64,000 bases of DNA, taken from NCBI GenBank assembly GCA_018262195.1, contig JAGTRS010000019.1:1-64000 (forward strand), in the 5' to 3' direction. Each line of letters begins with the position of its first letter. The stretch's first letter is position 1. Under the pieces are notes generated by a model. It did no database searches. It was given only the letters and a program-made list of their open reading frames with translations, and was not told where the DNA came from. This document shows, one piece after another, positions 1 to 9,161 of the stretch. The position numbers and the translations under genes were made by a program. Source of the stretch: Pseudomonadota bacterium (GTDB lineage Bacteria > Pseudomonadota > Gammaproteobacteria > Burkholderiales > Rhodocyclaceae).

Positions 1-179
1 TCGATGCCGGCCTCGCGCATCTGGCTGACGGCTGCACGCAGGCTGCTACCCGCCGTGACCCGAAAATCGAGCGGCGAATTCCGCAGTGGCAGCGGCTGGT
101 TCGACCACCACCACAGCCCTGCGCCAAGCGCGCTCAACAGCAGGACGACAGCGAGAAAACTCTTGAGAAGGATGCGCAC
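1..179 (-). CDS. mltG: Endolytic transglycosylase MltG, N-terminal part (partial)
   Basis: The reverse strand from a GTG at 179 encodes a basic N-terminus, one hydrophobic anchor segment (about residues 4-25), a WWW motif and then PLDFRVTAGSSLRAAVSQM, which resembles the start of the MltG/YceG LysM-like region. MltG is an inner-membrane lytic transglycosylase that ends glycan strand elongation. The gene runs off the left edge, so only about 59 residues are visible and the catalytic glutamate is outside. It diverges from ygfZ, an arrangement seen in many betaproteobacteria. The GTG start is the only one that places the membrane anchor correctly, but it is not certain. Confidence 0.7.
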   Translation of the reverse strand, partial: MRILLKSFLAVVLLLSALGAGLWWWSNQPLPLRNSPLDFRVTAGSSLRAAVSQMREAGI

Positions 180-271
180 GGGAACTCGACGGTAGCAAGC
201 GGGTCTTGCCCGTGTGGAACGAGCAAGTTATAACGAGCGATATAATATCCGAAACCCCCTCAGGAGCCCTC

Positions 272-1288
272 ATGAATCCCCATTGGCGCAGCTTTCTGGA
301 ATCCGCCGAAGGCATTTTCGATTCCGGTTCGAACGAACTTTTGCATTTTGGTGACGCAGGCAGCGAATTGCAGGCGGCGAGCAGCCAGACCGTGGTCGCC
401 CCCCTGACCCACCTCGGCCTGATCGAAGTGACCGGCGAGGAAGCAAAATCCTTCCTGCACAGCCAATTCACCAGCGACATCAACCATCTTGGCGAAAACC
501 AGGCGCAACACTCGGGTTGGTGCACGGCCAAAGGTCGCATGCAGGCGAGTTTTGTCGTCTGGCGCCAGGGCGAGCGCTATTCCCTGATGCTGGCAGCCGA
601 TCTTCAGGAAGCCACGCAAAAACGCCTGCAGATGTTCATCCTGCGGGCCAAGGTCAAACTGGCGGCGCAAACCGACAGCACGGTCATGCTCGGCCTGTCC
701 GGTCCCCAGGCGCCGGAAGTGCTGGCCGATGCCGGCCTGCCCTGCCCCGACGACGCGATGACCACGGCCGTCTCGAATGACACCACCGTCGTCCGCCTGG
801 ATGCCGGTCGGTTCATGATTGTCGCGCCTGAATCCGCCATGTCCTCGCTCTGGCAAAAACTGACCGTCAAGGCCAAGCCGGTGGGTATTCCCGCCTGGCG
901 CTGGCTCGATATCCGGTCGGCCTTCCCGCTCGTCACGCTCGCCACCAAGGAAGAGTTCGTGCCGCAGATGGCCGATTTCGAAAAGATCGGCGGCGTCAGC
1001 TTCCACAAGGGTTGCTACCCCGGCCAGGAAATCGTGGCGCGGACGCAGTACCTCGGCAAGGTCAAGCGCCATCTCTTCCGACTGAACAGCCAGCAGGCGC
1101 TGAAGGCGGGCGACGTCCTGCATTCACCGGACAACCCGGACCAATCCTGCGGCATGGTGATGACCTCGGCCCCGTCGCCGAAGGGCGGTTACGAAGCGCT
1201 GGCCGTCGTCCAGAGCAATTTTGCCGGCAATGTGCGCCTGGGCTCGCTGAATGGGCCTGCGGTCGAGGCTTCAGCGGTCAACCCGTAA
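272..1288 (+). CDS. ygfZ: tRNA-modifying/Fe-S folate-binding protein YgfZ
   Basis: This 338-residue protein of the GcvT-like YgfZ family carries the signature KGCYPGQE around residue 247, whose cysteine is essential in characterised YgfZ. The family binds tetrahydrofolate and supports repair or assembly of Fe-S enzymes such as MiaB in the cytosol. The reading frame is open further upstream, but the ATG at 272 has a CAGGAG ribosome-binding site 5-10 bases before it and is the better start. The last codons and the stop fall inside a copy of the dispersed repeat (1274-1308), so the final residues AVNP come from the repeat. Confidence 0.88.
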   Translation: MNPHWRSFLESAEGIFDSGSNELLHFGDAGSELQAASSQTVVAPLTHLGLIEVTGEEAKSFLHSQFTSDINHLGENQAQHSGWCTAKGRMQASFVVWRQGERYSLMLAADLQEATQKRLQMFILRAKVKLAAQTDSTVMLGLSGPQAPEVLADAGLPCPDDAMTTAVSNDTTVVRLDAGRFMIVAPESAMSSLWQKLTVKAKPVGIPAWRWLDIRSAFPLVTLATKEEFVPQMADFEKIGGVSFHKGCYPGQEIVARTQYLGKVKRHLFRLNSQQALKAGDVLHSPDNPDQSCGMVMTSAPSPKGGYEALAVVQSNFAGNVRLGSLNGPAVEASAVNP

Positions 1289-1308
1289 AAAAGGCCAAAA
1301 TTGAAATG
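1274..1308 (+). repeat. Dispersed palindromic repeat, copy 1 (forward)
   Basis: This copy matches the consensus of the window: GCGGTCAACCCG, then an A tract, then GGCCAAAATTGAAAT. It spans the ygfZ-NRDE junction: it supplies the ygfZ stop codon, the whole short intergenic gap and the ATG of the next gene. Confidence 0.85.
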
Positions 1309-2024
1309 TGCCTGATCGTCGTCGGCTGGCGGGTTCATCCGGAATACCCGCTGGTCGTGGCGGCGAATCGCGACGAGTTCCACGCCCGCCCGACCGCGGC
1401 GCTGGCGCGATGGCCCGACGCCCCGGAGGTTATCGGGGGAGTTGATCTGGAAGCTGGCGGCACCTGGCTCGGCATGGCCGAATCCGGCCGCTTTGCCGCC
1501 GTGACCAATGTTCGCGAACCCGGCATGGCGAAAGGCGCTCGATCCCGCGGCGCTTTGACACGAGGTTTCCTGACCGGAAGCACGTCTGCACTCGACTTTG
1601 CCGCCACCGTCGAAGGCGCCCAGTATTCCGGCTTCAACCTGCTGCTGGGCGATGGCGAATCACTCGTTTATTGCTCGAACCGGGATGGTCAGCCGCGCGC
1701 CTTGCCGCCGGGCGTCTACGGCTTGTCCAATCATCTGCTCGACAGCCCGTGGCCCAAACTGGTTGCAGCGCGTGCGCGCTTTGCCGAAGCCTTGCCCAGG
1801 CTGCCGGATGAAACCGCGTTTTTCGAACTGCTCGGCGACCGCGAGATCGTCCCCGATGAAAACCTGCCGAATACCGGGGTCTCCATCGAATGGGAGCGGC
1901 TTCTCTCGGCCATTTTCGTCAAATCGGAAAACTACGGCACGCGGGCCTCGACGCTGGTCTGGCAAGGCGCCGATGGCGCCGTCAACGCCCATGAGCAAAG
2001 CTTCGGGCCGGACGGCCGTCTGCT

Positions 2025-3013
<989 letters not shown>

Positions 3014-3105
3014 TCATGCCGACGAAAAAAGATGGAAAGCATAAAACCTTGCGCAAAATGTGAATCGGAAGGTCGGCAAGTATAGCGCCGCCGGGCGCTC
3101 TCGCC

Positions 3106-3687
3106 TCATGCGCCGTTCAGCAAGGCCCGTAGATCCGCGACAATATCCTCGACCGAGGCCGTCTCCTGCGCGTAAAGCCGCAAACGGCCGTCCGGGCCAA
3201 AAACATAGGCGCCGGCCGAATGGTCGATCACGTAGCCCATTTCCCCCTCCACCGGCTTGCGCGTGGCGACTACCCGGAATTCCTCGATGGCTGCCCTGGT
3301 TTGCGCCGCATCCCCGCGCAGCCCAAGGAAAGACGGATGAAACCACGGCACGAACTCCGCCAGCCGCGCCGCGCTGTCGCGCTCGGGATCGACCGAAACG
3401 AACAACACCTGCACCCGCGACGCATCCGCACCCAGCGCCGTCATCACCGACGCCAACCGCGCCAGCATGGTCGGACAAATATCCGGACAGGACGTATAGC
3501 CGAAGAACACGACAATCGCCTTGCCGCGAAAATCATCGAGCGACCGCAACAGCCCATGATGATCGGCCAACACCAACCGCCGCCCAAACCCCGCCTCCTT
3601 CAGCTGCGTATTCCGAAAAACCACCGCATCCCGCCCGCAACCCAGGAGAGAGAACAAGGAGCAATACAGGAAATGGCGGCGGTTCAT
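3106..3687 (-). CDS. SCO1/SenC-family copper chaperone-like lipoprotein
   Basis: The protein has 193 residues, a thioredoxin fold and the copper-binding motif CPDICP, with the third ligand histidine in VIDHSAG. SCO proteins deliver copper to, or reduce, the CuA site of cytochrome c oxidase in the periplasm. The N-terminus MNRRHFLYCSLFSLLGCGRD ends in a lipobox (LLGC), so it is probably a lipoprotein. No oxidase genes are next to it. It abuts the T6SS island, whose first remnant begins about 120 bases away. The 92-base gap to tadA shows no gene. Confidence 0.85.
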   Translation of the reverse strand: MNRRHFLYCSLFSLLGCGRDAVVFRNTQLKEAGFGRRLVLADHHGLLRSLDDFRGKAIVVFFGYTSCPDICPTMLARLASVMTALGADASRVQVLFVSVDPERDSAARLAEFVPWFHPSFLGLRGDAAQTRAAIEEFRVVATRKPVEGEMGYVIDHSAGAYVFGPDGRLRLYAQETASVEDIVADLRALLNGA

Positions 3688-3807
3688 CTAGCGGGCAGAG
3701 GGCCATGGGGCAAGGAAAGACATTCTCGCCTGAGCAAGAGGCAATCACAATCGGCGCGCGGGCTGATTTTCGGGGGGACGCGAAAAACTGGAAAAGGCGC
3801 CCAAGAA

Positions 3808-3842
3808 CATTTCAATTTTGGGCTTTTTTTCCGGTTGACCGT
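3808..3842 (-). repeat. Dispersed palindromic repeat, copy 2 (reverse)
   Basis: On the reverse strand it reads ACGGTCAACCGG, seven As, then GCCCAAAATTGAAAT. It lies exactly at the downstream end of the vgrG fragment and encodes TVNRKKSPKLK in that frame. Confidence 0.85.
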
Positions 3843-4105
3843 GAAATCGTCGGCGGAGTCGTTCTGCGTGCCGAGAATGGCAGCTGTGAAAAGGAAGTTG
3901 CGCTGCTCGGCGTCGTCGCTGTCGTGTTCGGGGTGCTCGGCCAGGGTGAAGGTGGTACCGGGGGCAACGCTGCGCACGGTGCCGGCGCCGTGGAATTGTT
4001 TCATGCAGGCGTCGATGGCCTGGCGCTGGTTGCCGAGCATGCGTTCGCCGTGCGCGGTGTTTTGCCAGGCGTATTGGCCGGGGTCGTGCCAGGCGACAGT
4101 TTGTG
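3811..4105 (-). pseudogene. VgrG fragment (middle part), related to vgrG1
   Basis: The minus strand reads TVAWHDPGQYAWQNTAHGE and continues, nearly identical to vgrG1 residues about 288-392. Similarity begins abruptly near 4105 and stops exactly at the dispersed repeat (3808-3842). Past the repeat the frame stays open but has no VgrG similarity. A companion piece matching the preceding part of vgrG1 lies at 5541-5929, so the two may be halves of one former vgrG that was split by insertion of the SUMF1-like gene at 4207. Confidence 0.8.
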
Positions 4106-4206
4106 GGATTAAGGGCAGATAGCACATGCAATCAACATTTTCCAACTAGCGAGCCAGTTCACCAAGGTAAAATTCGTTTGGTATAAGTTCGCCAATAGAG
4201 AAAGCC

Positions 4207-5298
4207 ATGCTTCAACCCAAACACCTTGCTGTCGAAGTATTCATCTGCGCAACGCTCGCCGTATTCAATTCAATTGCTCAGGCAAGCCCTGATTTCTCGG
4301 CATTGACACATGCGGAATCGCCCAAGCTCAAGCGAGTCAAGCCGCCAGCCAATCCCAAGGTCTTGAATGAGCACATGCCTCGCGACCAGATCCAGAAATT
4401 GCCAATCCCGAAGCAACCGCCCGCACTGACTGCCGCCTTGCTTGAGCTCGAGAAAGGCAGCACCGAGGAACGCATCGCCAAGCTCAAGAAAAAAACCCTG
4501 GCTGACATCGTCTACGTACGTGGCGGTTCCTTCATGCGCGGCGACTTTGCCAAGATCGCCGGTATTGGCGCCGCACTCACCGCCAACATGGATGACAAGG
4601 TCGTCAAGGAAATCACGTTGAGCGATTTCTGGATCGGCAAATACAAAGTGACTTATGCCGAGTTCGACGTATTCACCGATGCCACCGGCCGTAAACGGAC
4701 GGGGATGGAGGATGACGGAGAAGGTCGCCACCCCTTGATTCCCGCTGGTTCCTACTGGCAGGAGGCGAAGGATTATTGCTTATGGCTGGCTCAAATCACA
4801 GGCTATCCTTTCGATCTTCCGACCGAAGCACAATGGGAATACGCGGCGCGAAGTCGCGGTCAATTCTTTGCGACAGCGACGGATGATGGGAATTGGGACA
4901 AGGGGCGGAATGCACCATCCTCAACTCAAGCAGAGAAAATTTCCGAACAGTACGTCAAGACACTGGGGAAACGATACGCGGTCGGCCTATTTCCCCCTAA
5001 CCCACTCGGGCTATATGACATGGCCTACATGACTTGGGAGTGGATGAATGACTGGTATGCCGAAGATTCATATGAAAAATCTACGGCACGAGACCCCGCT
5101 GGACCAACCTCCGGAACAGAAAAAGTCATTCGCAGTTGGTACGTCTCAAACGGGCAGATCATCGGCACCAACATTTGGCGAAAATCCAGAGCGCCTATTC
5201 CCCTTACAAAGAACCTCCGTGACGAGGATGTGCCAGCCAACACGTATAACTCCCCCACCCTACGGTGCGTCATCAACACAACACCGCCGAAGCAGTAA
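4207..5298 (+). CDS. SUMF1/FGE-fold protein (exported), T6SS-associated
   Basis: This 363-residue protein starts with a signal peptide (about residues 1-27, ending AQAS). Residues about 90-360 form a SUMF1/EgtB/PvdO-type domain: VYVRGGSFMRGDF, the hallmark PTEAQWEYAARS, NPLGLYDM and a final LRCVIN. The paired active-site cysteines of true formylglycine-generating enzymes are not seen; only the RCV cysteine remains, so sulfatase activation is unlikely. It is oriented against both flanking vgrG fragments. SUMF1-fold proteins are recurrent near T6SS effector genes, and a periplasmic immunity or modifying role is possible but is inference. Base composition is less GC-rich than the neighbours, suggesting transfer. 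Confidence 0.75.
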   Translation: MLQPKHLAVEVFICATLAVFNSIAQASPDFSALTHAESPKLKRVKPPANPKVLNEHMPRDQIQKLPIPKQPPALTAALLELEKGSTEERIAKLKKKTLADIVYVRGGSFMRGDFAKIAGIGAALTANMDDKVVKEITLSDFWIGKYKVTYAEFDVFTDATGRKRTGMEDDGEGRHPLIPAGSYWQEAKDYCLWLAQITGYPFDLPTEAQWEYAARSRGQFFATATDDGNWDKGRNAPSSTQAEKISEQYVKTLGKRYAVGLFPPNPLGLYDMAYMTWEWMNDWYAEDSYEKSTARDPAGPTSGTEKVIRSWYVSNGQIIGTNIWRKSRAPIPLTKNLRDEDVPANTYNSPTLRCVINTTPPKQ

Positions 5299-5306
5299 CA
5301 AAAACG

Positions 5307-5333
5307 AAGCCCCGGCACAAACCGGGGCTTCTT
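5307..5333 (+). terminator. Rho-independent terminator after SUMF1-like gene 1
   Basis: AAGCCCCGG and CCGGGGCTT form a perfect stem around a short loop, followed by a weak T-rich stretch, 8 bases after the stop of the SUMF1-like gene. Confidence 0.75.
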
Positions 5334-5337
5334 CAAA

Positions 5338-5475
5338 TTACGCCACCGACGAGTAGAACCCGCCATCCGCCGACGCAAAGAGCGGATGATCCTGATCCAT
5401 GTCGCGTTGCAAGGCGTATTGCATCGTGTTGTTGGCCACGGCGACATAGCCCCGTGTCGGTTCATCCTTGATGTG
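5338..5475 (-). pseudogene. C-terminal remnant of an unidentified gene
   Basis: The minus strand has a 45-codon open stretch with protein-like content, including TRGYVAVANNTMQYALQRD and a final FASADGGFYSSVA before a TAA. A TGA three codons before it (5482-5484) breaks the frame. It has the look of a genuine protein C-terminus, between a vgrG fragment upstream (5541-5929) and the terminator downstream, the position expected for a vgrG-linked effector. The family is not recognised. Confidence 0.4.
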
Positions 5476-5540
5476 TAGCGGTCACTGTGTCGTACCAACC
5501 ACCCAAATCCCTATTCATGGCAACTCGGTCAATTTCGCCC

Positions 5541-5929
5541 GCCGGTGAAGGCCTGGTTGCTGTCAGCGATGCCCAAGGTGCGCTTACCCAGAGTATCGCC
5601 TTCTTCGGCGAGCAGGCGCTTCAAGAAGGCAAGGTCGCTTTCGAGGTATTGCACGGTCATGCCGCGCTTGGTGTAGGCGGCCGGGTCGGCGAGGCGCCAT
5701 TCCCAGGCGGGGACGAGCTTGCCCTGCCCGGCCCAGTCGCCGAGGAGTTCGTCGACGATCTCGACGACGGTCTTGTCCTGGAAGAGGTAGTTGTCCTGGT
5801 TGTGACCGAGGAAGGCGAGCCAGGGTTCGATGATCAGGCGGTAGCGGGCAAAGCCGCCGTTGGCGCCTTCCCGGGAAATCTGCGTGATGTGGCCGTGGAA
5901 CGGGCGACGAACGATGCGCGAGGCGGCAT
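5541..5929 (-). pseudogene. VgrG fragment (N-terminal third), related to vgrG1
   Basis: The minus strand encodes AASRIVRRPFHGHITQISR through MTVQYLESDLAFLKRLLAEEG and ADSNQAFTG, nearly identical to vgrG1 residues about 86-235. About 36 bases (GLFCWFEHALEEG in vgrG1) are missing. There is no start codon or N-terminal 85 residues, and similarity ends sharply at both sides. Together with 3811-4105 it may be the remains of one vgrG broken by the SUMF1-like gene. This is non-functional DNA but a potential recombination substrate for vgrG1. Confidence 0.82.
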
Positions 5930-5978
5930 GCCAAAAACATACGGCATAATGGCGTTTTCGAATTCTTTCAGAAATACC

Positions 5979-6908
5979 ATGCCATTGAGATTTCGCCTTG
6001 CCCTGATTCTGCTTCCCCTTTCTCTTGGCGCTTGCGCCCAAGCGCCTGCCACACAGGACGAGGCCATGAAGGCCCGCGTCGACGCACTGGTCGAACGCAC
6101 GCTCAAGCACATGGTTTTTCTGGAGGGGGGCAGCTTCGAGATGGGGGATTGGTGTGGCCCCCGCCGTGTTTGTGATACCGAGCGCGACTCCAAACCACTC
6201 CACAAGGTTACGCTTGATAGTTTTTCCATGATGCCTTATCAGGCCACCTACGAGGATTTCGATGTCTTTACCGATGCTGTCGGCGAAGCGCGGATCAATA
6301 GCGAAGAGCGCTATGCCGACCAACGGGGGCCTCGTAAAGCTGCTAGTCCGAACTGGTACGGTGCAAAAGCCTTTTGCCAGTGGCTCGGCCAGCAAACGCA
6401 CCTGCCTTTCGATTTGCCGACCGAGGCGCAATGGGAATATGCGGCACGTTCTAGGGGGCAACGTGTGCTTTTCGCCACCGACACCGGCAAGATCGAGCGT
6501 GGTCGGAACTTTCCAGCCAAAAAACCCTGGAGTGAAAAAAGTCTTTTCGAAACTGATTTGCCTCCAGATATCGGTAGCTACCCCCCGAATCCGGCCGGAC
6601 TGTACGGCATGAGCGAAGGTAAAACAGAATGGGTCAATGACTGGTATGCCCCGGATTACTACAAGCATTCGCCTGAGAAGAACCCCCAAGGGCCTGAAAC
6701 TGGAACGGAAAAGGTCATGCGGGGTTCCTCGGGAGTTCCCGCAGAGGCAGCAAATTTAGTGATGATGCGGACAAAAGAAACACCGCGCACAACTAAAATG
6801 CGGCCTCCACCAATTATGGAAGAACCCATCTTGGGCTATTCCAGCCTACCCAGCAAAGCCGTCCGCTGCGTCATCAATGCTCCAACCCCGATCAAGCAGC
6901 TTGACTGA
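5979..6908 (+). CDS. SUMF1/FGE-fold lipoprotein, T6SS-associated
   Basis: The 309-residue protein begins MPLRFRLALILLPLSLGACA, a lipoprotein signal with lipobox LGAC. The rest is a SUMF1-type domain (MVFLEGGSFEMGDW, PTEAQWEYAARS, NPAGLYGM, WVNDWYAPDYY, VRCVIN) clearly paralogous to the protein at 4207-5298. It lacks the catalytic cysteine pair of formylglycine-generating enzymes. The frame is open far upstream through the antisense of a vgrG fragment; the start at 5979 was chosen for the lipoprotein signal (5949 is an alternative). Its stop is 3 bases from the convergent end of the putative effector gene at 6912, so a role as that protein's immunity partner is a testable guess. Confidence 0.75.
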   Translation: MPLRFRLALILLPLSLGACAQAPATQDEAMKARVDALVERTLKHMVFLEGGSFEMGDWCGPRRVCDTERDSKPLHKVTLDSFSMMPYQATYEDFDVFTDAVGEARINSEERYADQRGPRKAASPNWYGAKAFCQWLGQQTHLPFDLPTEAQWEYAARSRGQRVLFATDTGKIERGRNFPAKKPWSEKSLFETDLPPDIGSYPPNPAGLYGMSEGKTEWVNDWYAPDYYKHSPEKNPQGPETGTEKVMRGSSGVPAEAANLVMMRTKETPRTTKMRPPPIMEEPILGYSSLPSKAVRCVINAPTPIKQLD

Positions 6909-6911
6909 GCA

Positions 6912-9143
6912 TCAGGCTGTGTAAATCGCCCCATTCAGCGGAAAGGTCGCCGCAAAGAAACTAGGCTCGTCGTTGCGCAAAAAGGGTTGCCCAATCATCG
7001 GCTCGACCACCCCTGCCAGCCGACTTTCAGTTTTCTCCAAGGCGCCATCGAAGACCGTATCGTTGAACATCGAGGCCAGCGCCAAGCGAGCCGATGCCTT
7101 GTCGCTTTTGCTGCCCATGTCGTAAGTGAAGCGCTCAAGGGTCTTGTCAAGATGGCGATTCGTTTGCGTGGTGCACAGGAGTTCGTTGGCGCAGAAGGCG
7201 GCTGCTAGTTGCACATCCCGATCCCCCGGCGCGCTCATGCGGGCGTCGTTGATCGCCAGCATCAAGGTGCTGCGGCCTTCCGGAGGCATGTAGGCGAACC
7301 AGCCCCATTGTGAACTCAAGCGTTGTTCGAGTTGTTGCAGAAACTCGCGGCCTTTGCGCTTGGCATCATTGATCGCATCTTTATAACCTTGCTCAATTCG
7401 ATCCAATGTAGTGGTTGCAAACGACTTCAATTCATACCCCTCGGCCTCCACCAGAAACAGAATCTTATTGAAGGTCTTGAAAGTATCTTCCTCCATTACA
7501 GCCATCATCTTCTTGTAGTCGCCCTGCTTCAACATATGGCAGACGCACATGAAGAAGTCACCGATGGTAGCGACACCGACATCGCCCGCAACCTTACCGC
7601 CTCCACCCAGACCAAGGCACAGATTGGCATCCGCTGCGATACGGAAGCTGCCGTTCCGGAAGGCGCACTCGAACCCCAGCTTGGCCGCCAGACCTTCGAT
7701 AGCCTCGGCCCCCAAGCTAACTTTGGCGATGTCGGCAAATTCGGCAATCGCCTGGTTGGGCTTCAGTTTTTTGGGTTTACCGGTTCCCAGCACGCCTTCC
7801 GGATTGAGCCATTGCAACGCGCCGGATAGCTGAACGCCTTCCTTGATCCCGGCAAACAGTTCGACGCTACCCTTGGCTCCAGCCTTAACTTTGGCGCCTT
7901 TTTGGCCCTTAGGTGTTCCTTTGACGCCTTGCTTGTCGCCGGTGAGCATTATCCCGAGGTCTGCTTCGAGTGCAATGCTGGCCCCAGCGAGGCCATAGAG
8001 CAGCAAATCGCCCTGCGCCCTGAAGTAACCGAAGTTGAACGGTTGGCCGAGCACTTCCGGTGACATTTCCCAACCGCTGTAATGCGGCATGTAAGCGATG
8101 GTTTCGACCTTGGCCTCACCGACGGCGAACGAAGCTTCTGCGTTGGCCTTGATGCCAAAGCGTGCTGTTTTGGCGGCGCGTTTGGCACGATCCTTCCAAT
8201 CCTTGTCGCGCTTGTCGAAAAGAGAACCCTGGAAGGGGCTGAAGTTCAGTTCCAATCCCGCTCCGCCTGCCCAGCGCATCAGTTGAGCCTCGGCTGCGAG
8301 GTCGATACTCCGATAGGGATTGTTTTTGTCGTGACTTAATGACGCCGGCAGGATTTGCTTAACTAATTCTTCTTGCGTTCTTTCAAGAAATGCCTTGGTG
8401 TCGGCGCCCATCGTTTTGGCCCAATCGAAGAGGATGCCGCTGTAAACATCCGCATCCTTCGGAGCCAGCTTCCATTTCTTGGCAAACTTGGCCTTGTCCT
8501 GAACTTTGTCGGCAATTCGGCGTTTAATCTCGTCGGTATTGAGCGATGTCCCGTTGAGGATTTTCTCCTTTGGCTGCTTTTTGCGCTCAGCGTCCCCCTC
8601 AACGAGATAAACGCGCTTGTCCGCCAGCACGCTTTTGAGCTTGTCGGCTTTCACGTAAATGGGCGTGATCAGCCGGCGGCTTTCATGCCCCCCTTTGGAT
8701 TTGACGACACGTTTCATCGTCAATGGAACAAGCTCGTAGAACTGGTTTGGATCGTTGCTCAGGGTCTTGATGGGCTCGATTTTTTTCTTGGCCTCTTCAG
8801 CCTTCGCGGCCACATCATTGAGCGCTGTCGCCAGTTCTCTTTCAGCTTTTTCCAGTTCGGCTTTGCTTACCCCCTGCTTTTTCTGAAGGTCACGCAGGGC
8901 GACAGCTTTTTCTGTCGCTGTCGCATTGGCCTCTTGCAGGGCTTCAATCGGGGTAACGTTGCTGAGCGCATCTGCTCGGATACTGAACCACTCTTCGTCA
9001 TATAGTGCGAGGAAGCTATTGTCTTCAGGTCGATACAGCAGAACACCTTCACCCAATGACTGCAAAGCATCGATGTAGGTATCCTGTTTGGGGTCGGTCA
9101 GCGTTGTGGCTGCCGGAGTGGGTGCGCTGGTCGCAACGCTCAT
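6912..9143 (-). CDS. Putative VgrG1-linked T6SS effector, unknown function
   Basis: This 743-residue protein is encoded 18 bases after vgrG1, the normal position for a cargo effector. It has no signal peptide. Residues about 70-135 are charged and coiled-coil-like (AELEKAERELATALNDVAAK). Residues about 370-430 and 520-560 are rich in Gly and Ala with amphipathic or membrane-compatible stretches such as LYGLAGASIALEADLGIML and LCLGLGGGGKVAGDVGV, broken by a lysine/glycine-rich segment. No nuclease, lipase, NADase or peptidase motif was recognised. A membrane-acting toxin is possible but is inference from composition only. It ends 3 bases from the convergent SUMF1-like lipoprotein. Confidence 0.6.
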   Translation of the reverse strand: MSVATSAPTPAATTLTDPKQDTYIDALQSLGEGVLLYRPEDNSFLALYDEEWFSIRADALSNVTPIEALQEANATATEKAVALRDLQKKQGVSKAELEKAERELATALNDVAAKAEEAKKKIEPIKTLSNDPNQFYELVPLTMKRVVKSKGGHESRRLITPIYVKADKLKSVLADKRVYLVEGDAERKKQPKEKILNGTSLNTDEIKRRIADKVQDKAKFAKKWKLAPKDADVYSGILFDWAKTMGADTKAFLERTQEELVKQILPASLSHDKNNPYRSIDLAAEAQLMRWAGGAGLELNFSPFQGSLFDKRDKDWKDRAKRAAKTARFGIKANAEASFAVGEAKVETIAYMPHYSGWEMSPEVLGQPFNFGYFRAQGDLLLYGLAGASIALEADLGIMLTGDKQGVKGTPKGQKGAKVKAGAKGSVELFAGIKEGVQLSGALQWLNPEGVLGTGKPKKLKPNQAIAEFADIAKVSLGAEAIEGLAAKLGFECAFRNGSFRIAADANLCLGLGGGGKVAGDVGVATIGDFFMCVCHMLKQGDYKKMMAVMEEDTFKTFNKILFLVEAEGYELKSFATTTLDRIEQGYKDAINDAKRKGREFLQQLEQRLSSQWGWFAYMPPEGRSTLMLAINDARMSAPGDRDVQLAAAFCANELLCTTQTNRHLDKTLERFTYDMGSKSDKASARLALASMFNDTVFDGALEKTESRLAGVVEPMIGQPFLRNDEPSFFAATFPLNGAIYTA

Positions 9144-9161
9144 GTCACATCTTCCTTGAGA

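Noticed and set aside
5487..5978. N-terminal extension of the SUMF1-like protein at 5979
   Set aside because: The extension is antisense to a vgrG fragment and lacks a signal peptide; the lipoprotein signal begins at 5979.
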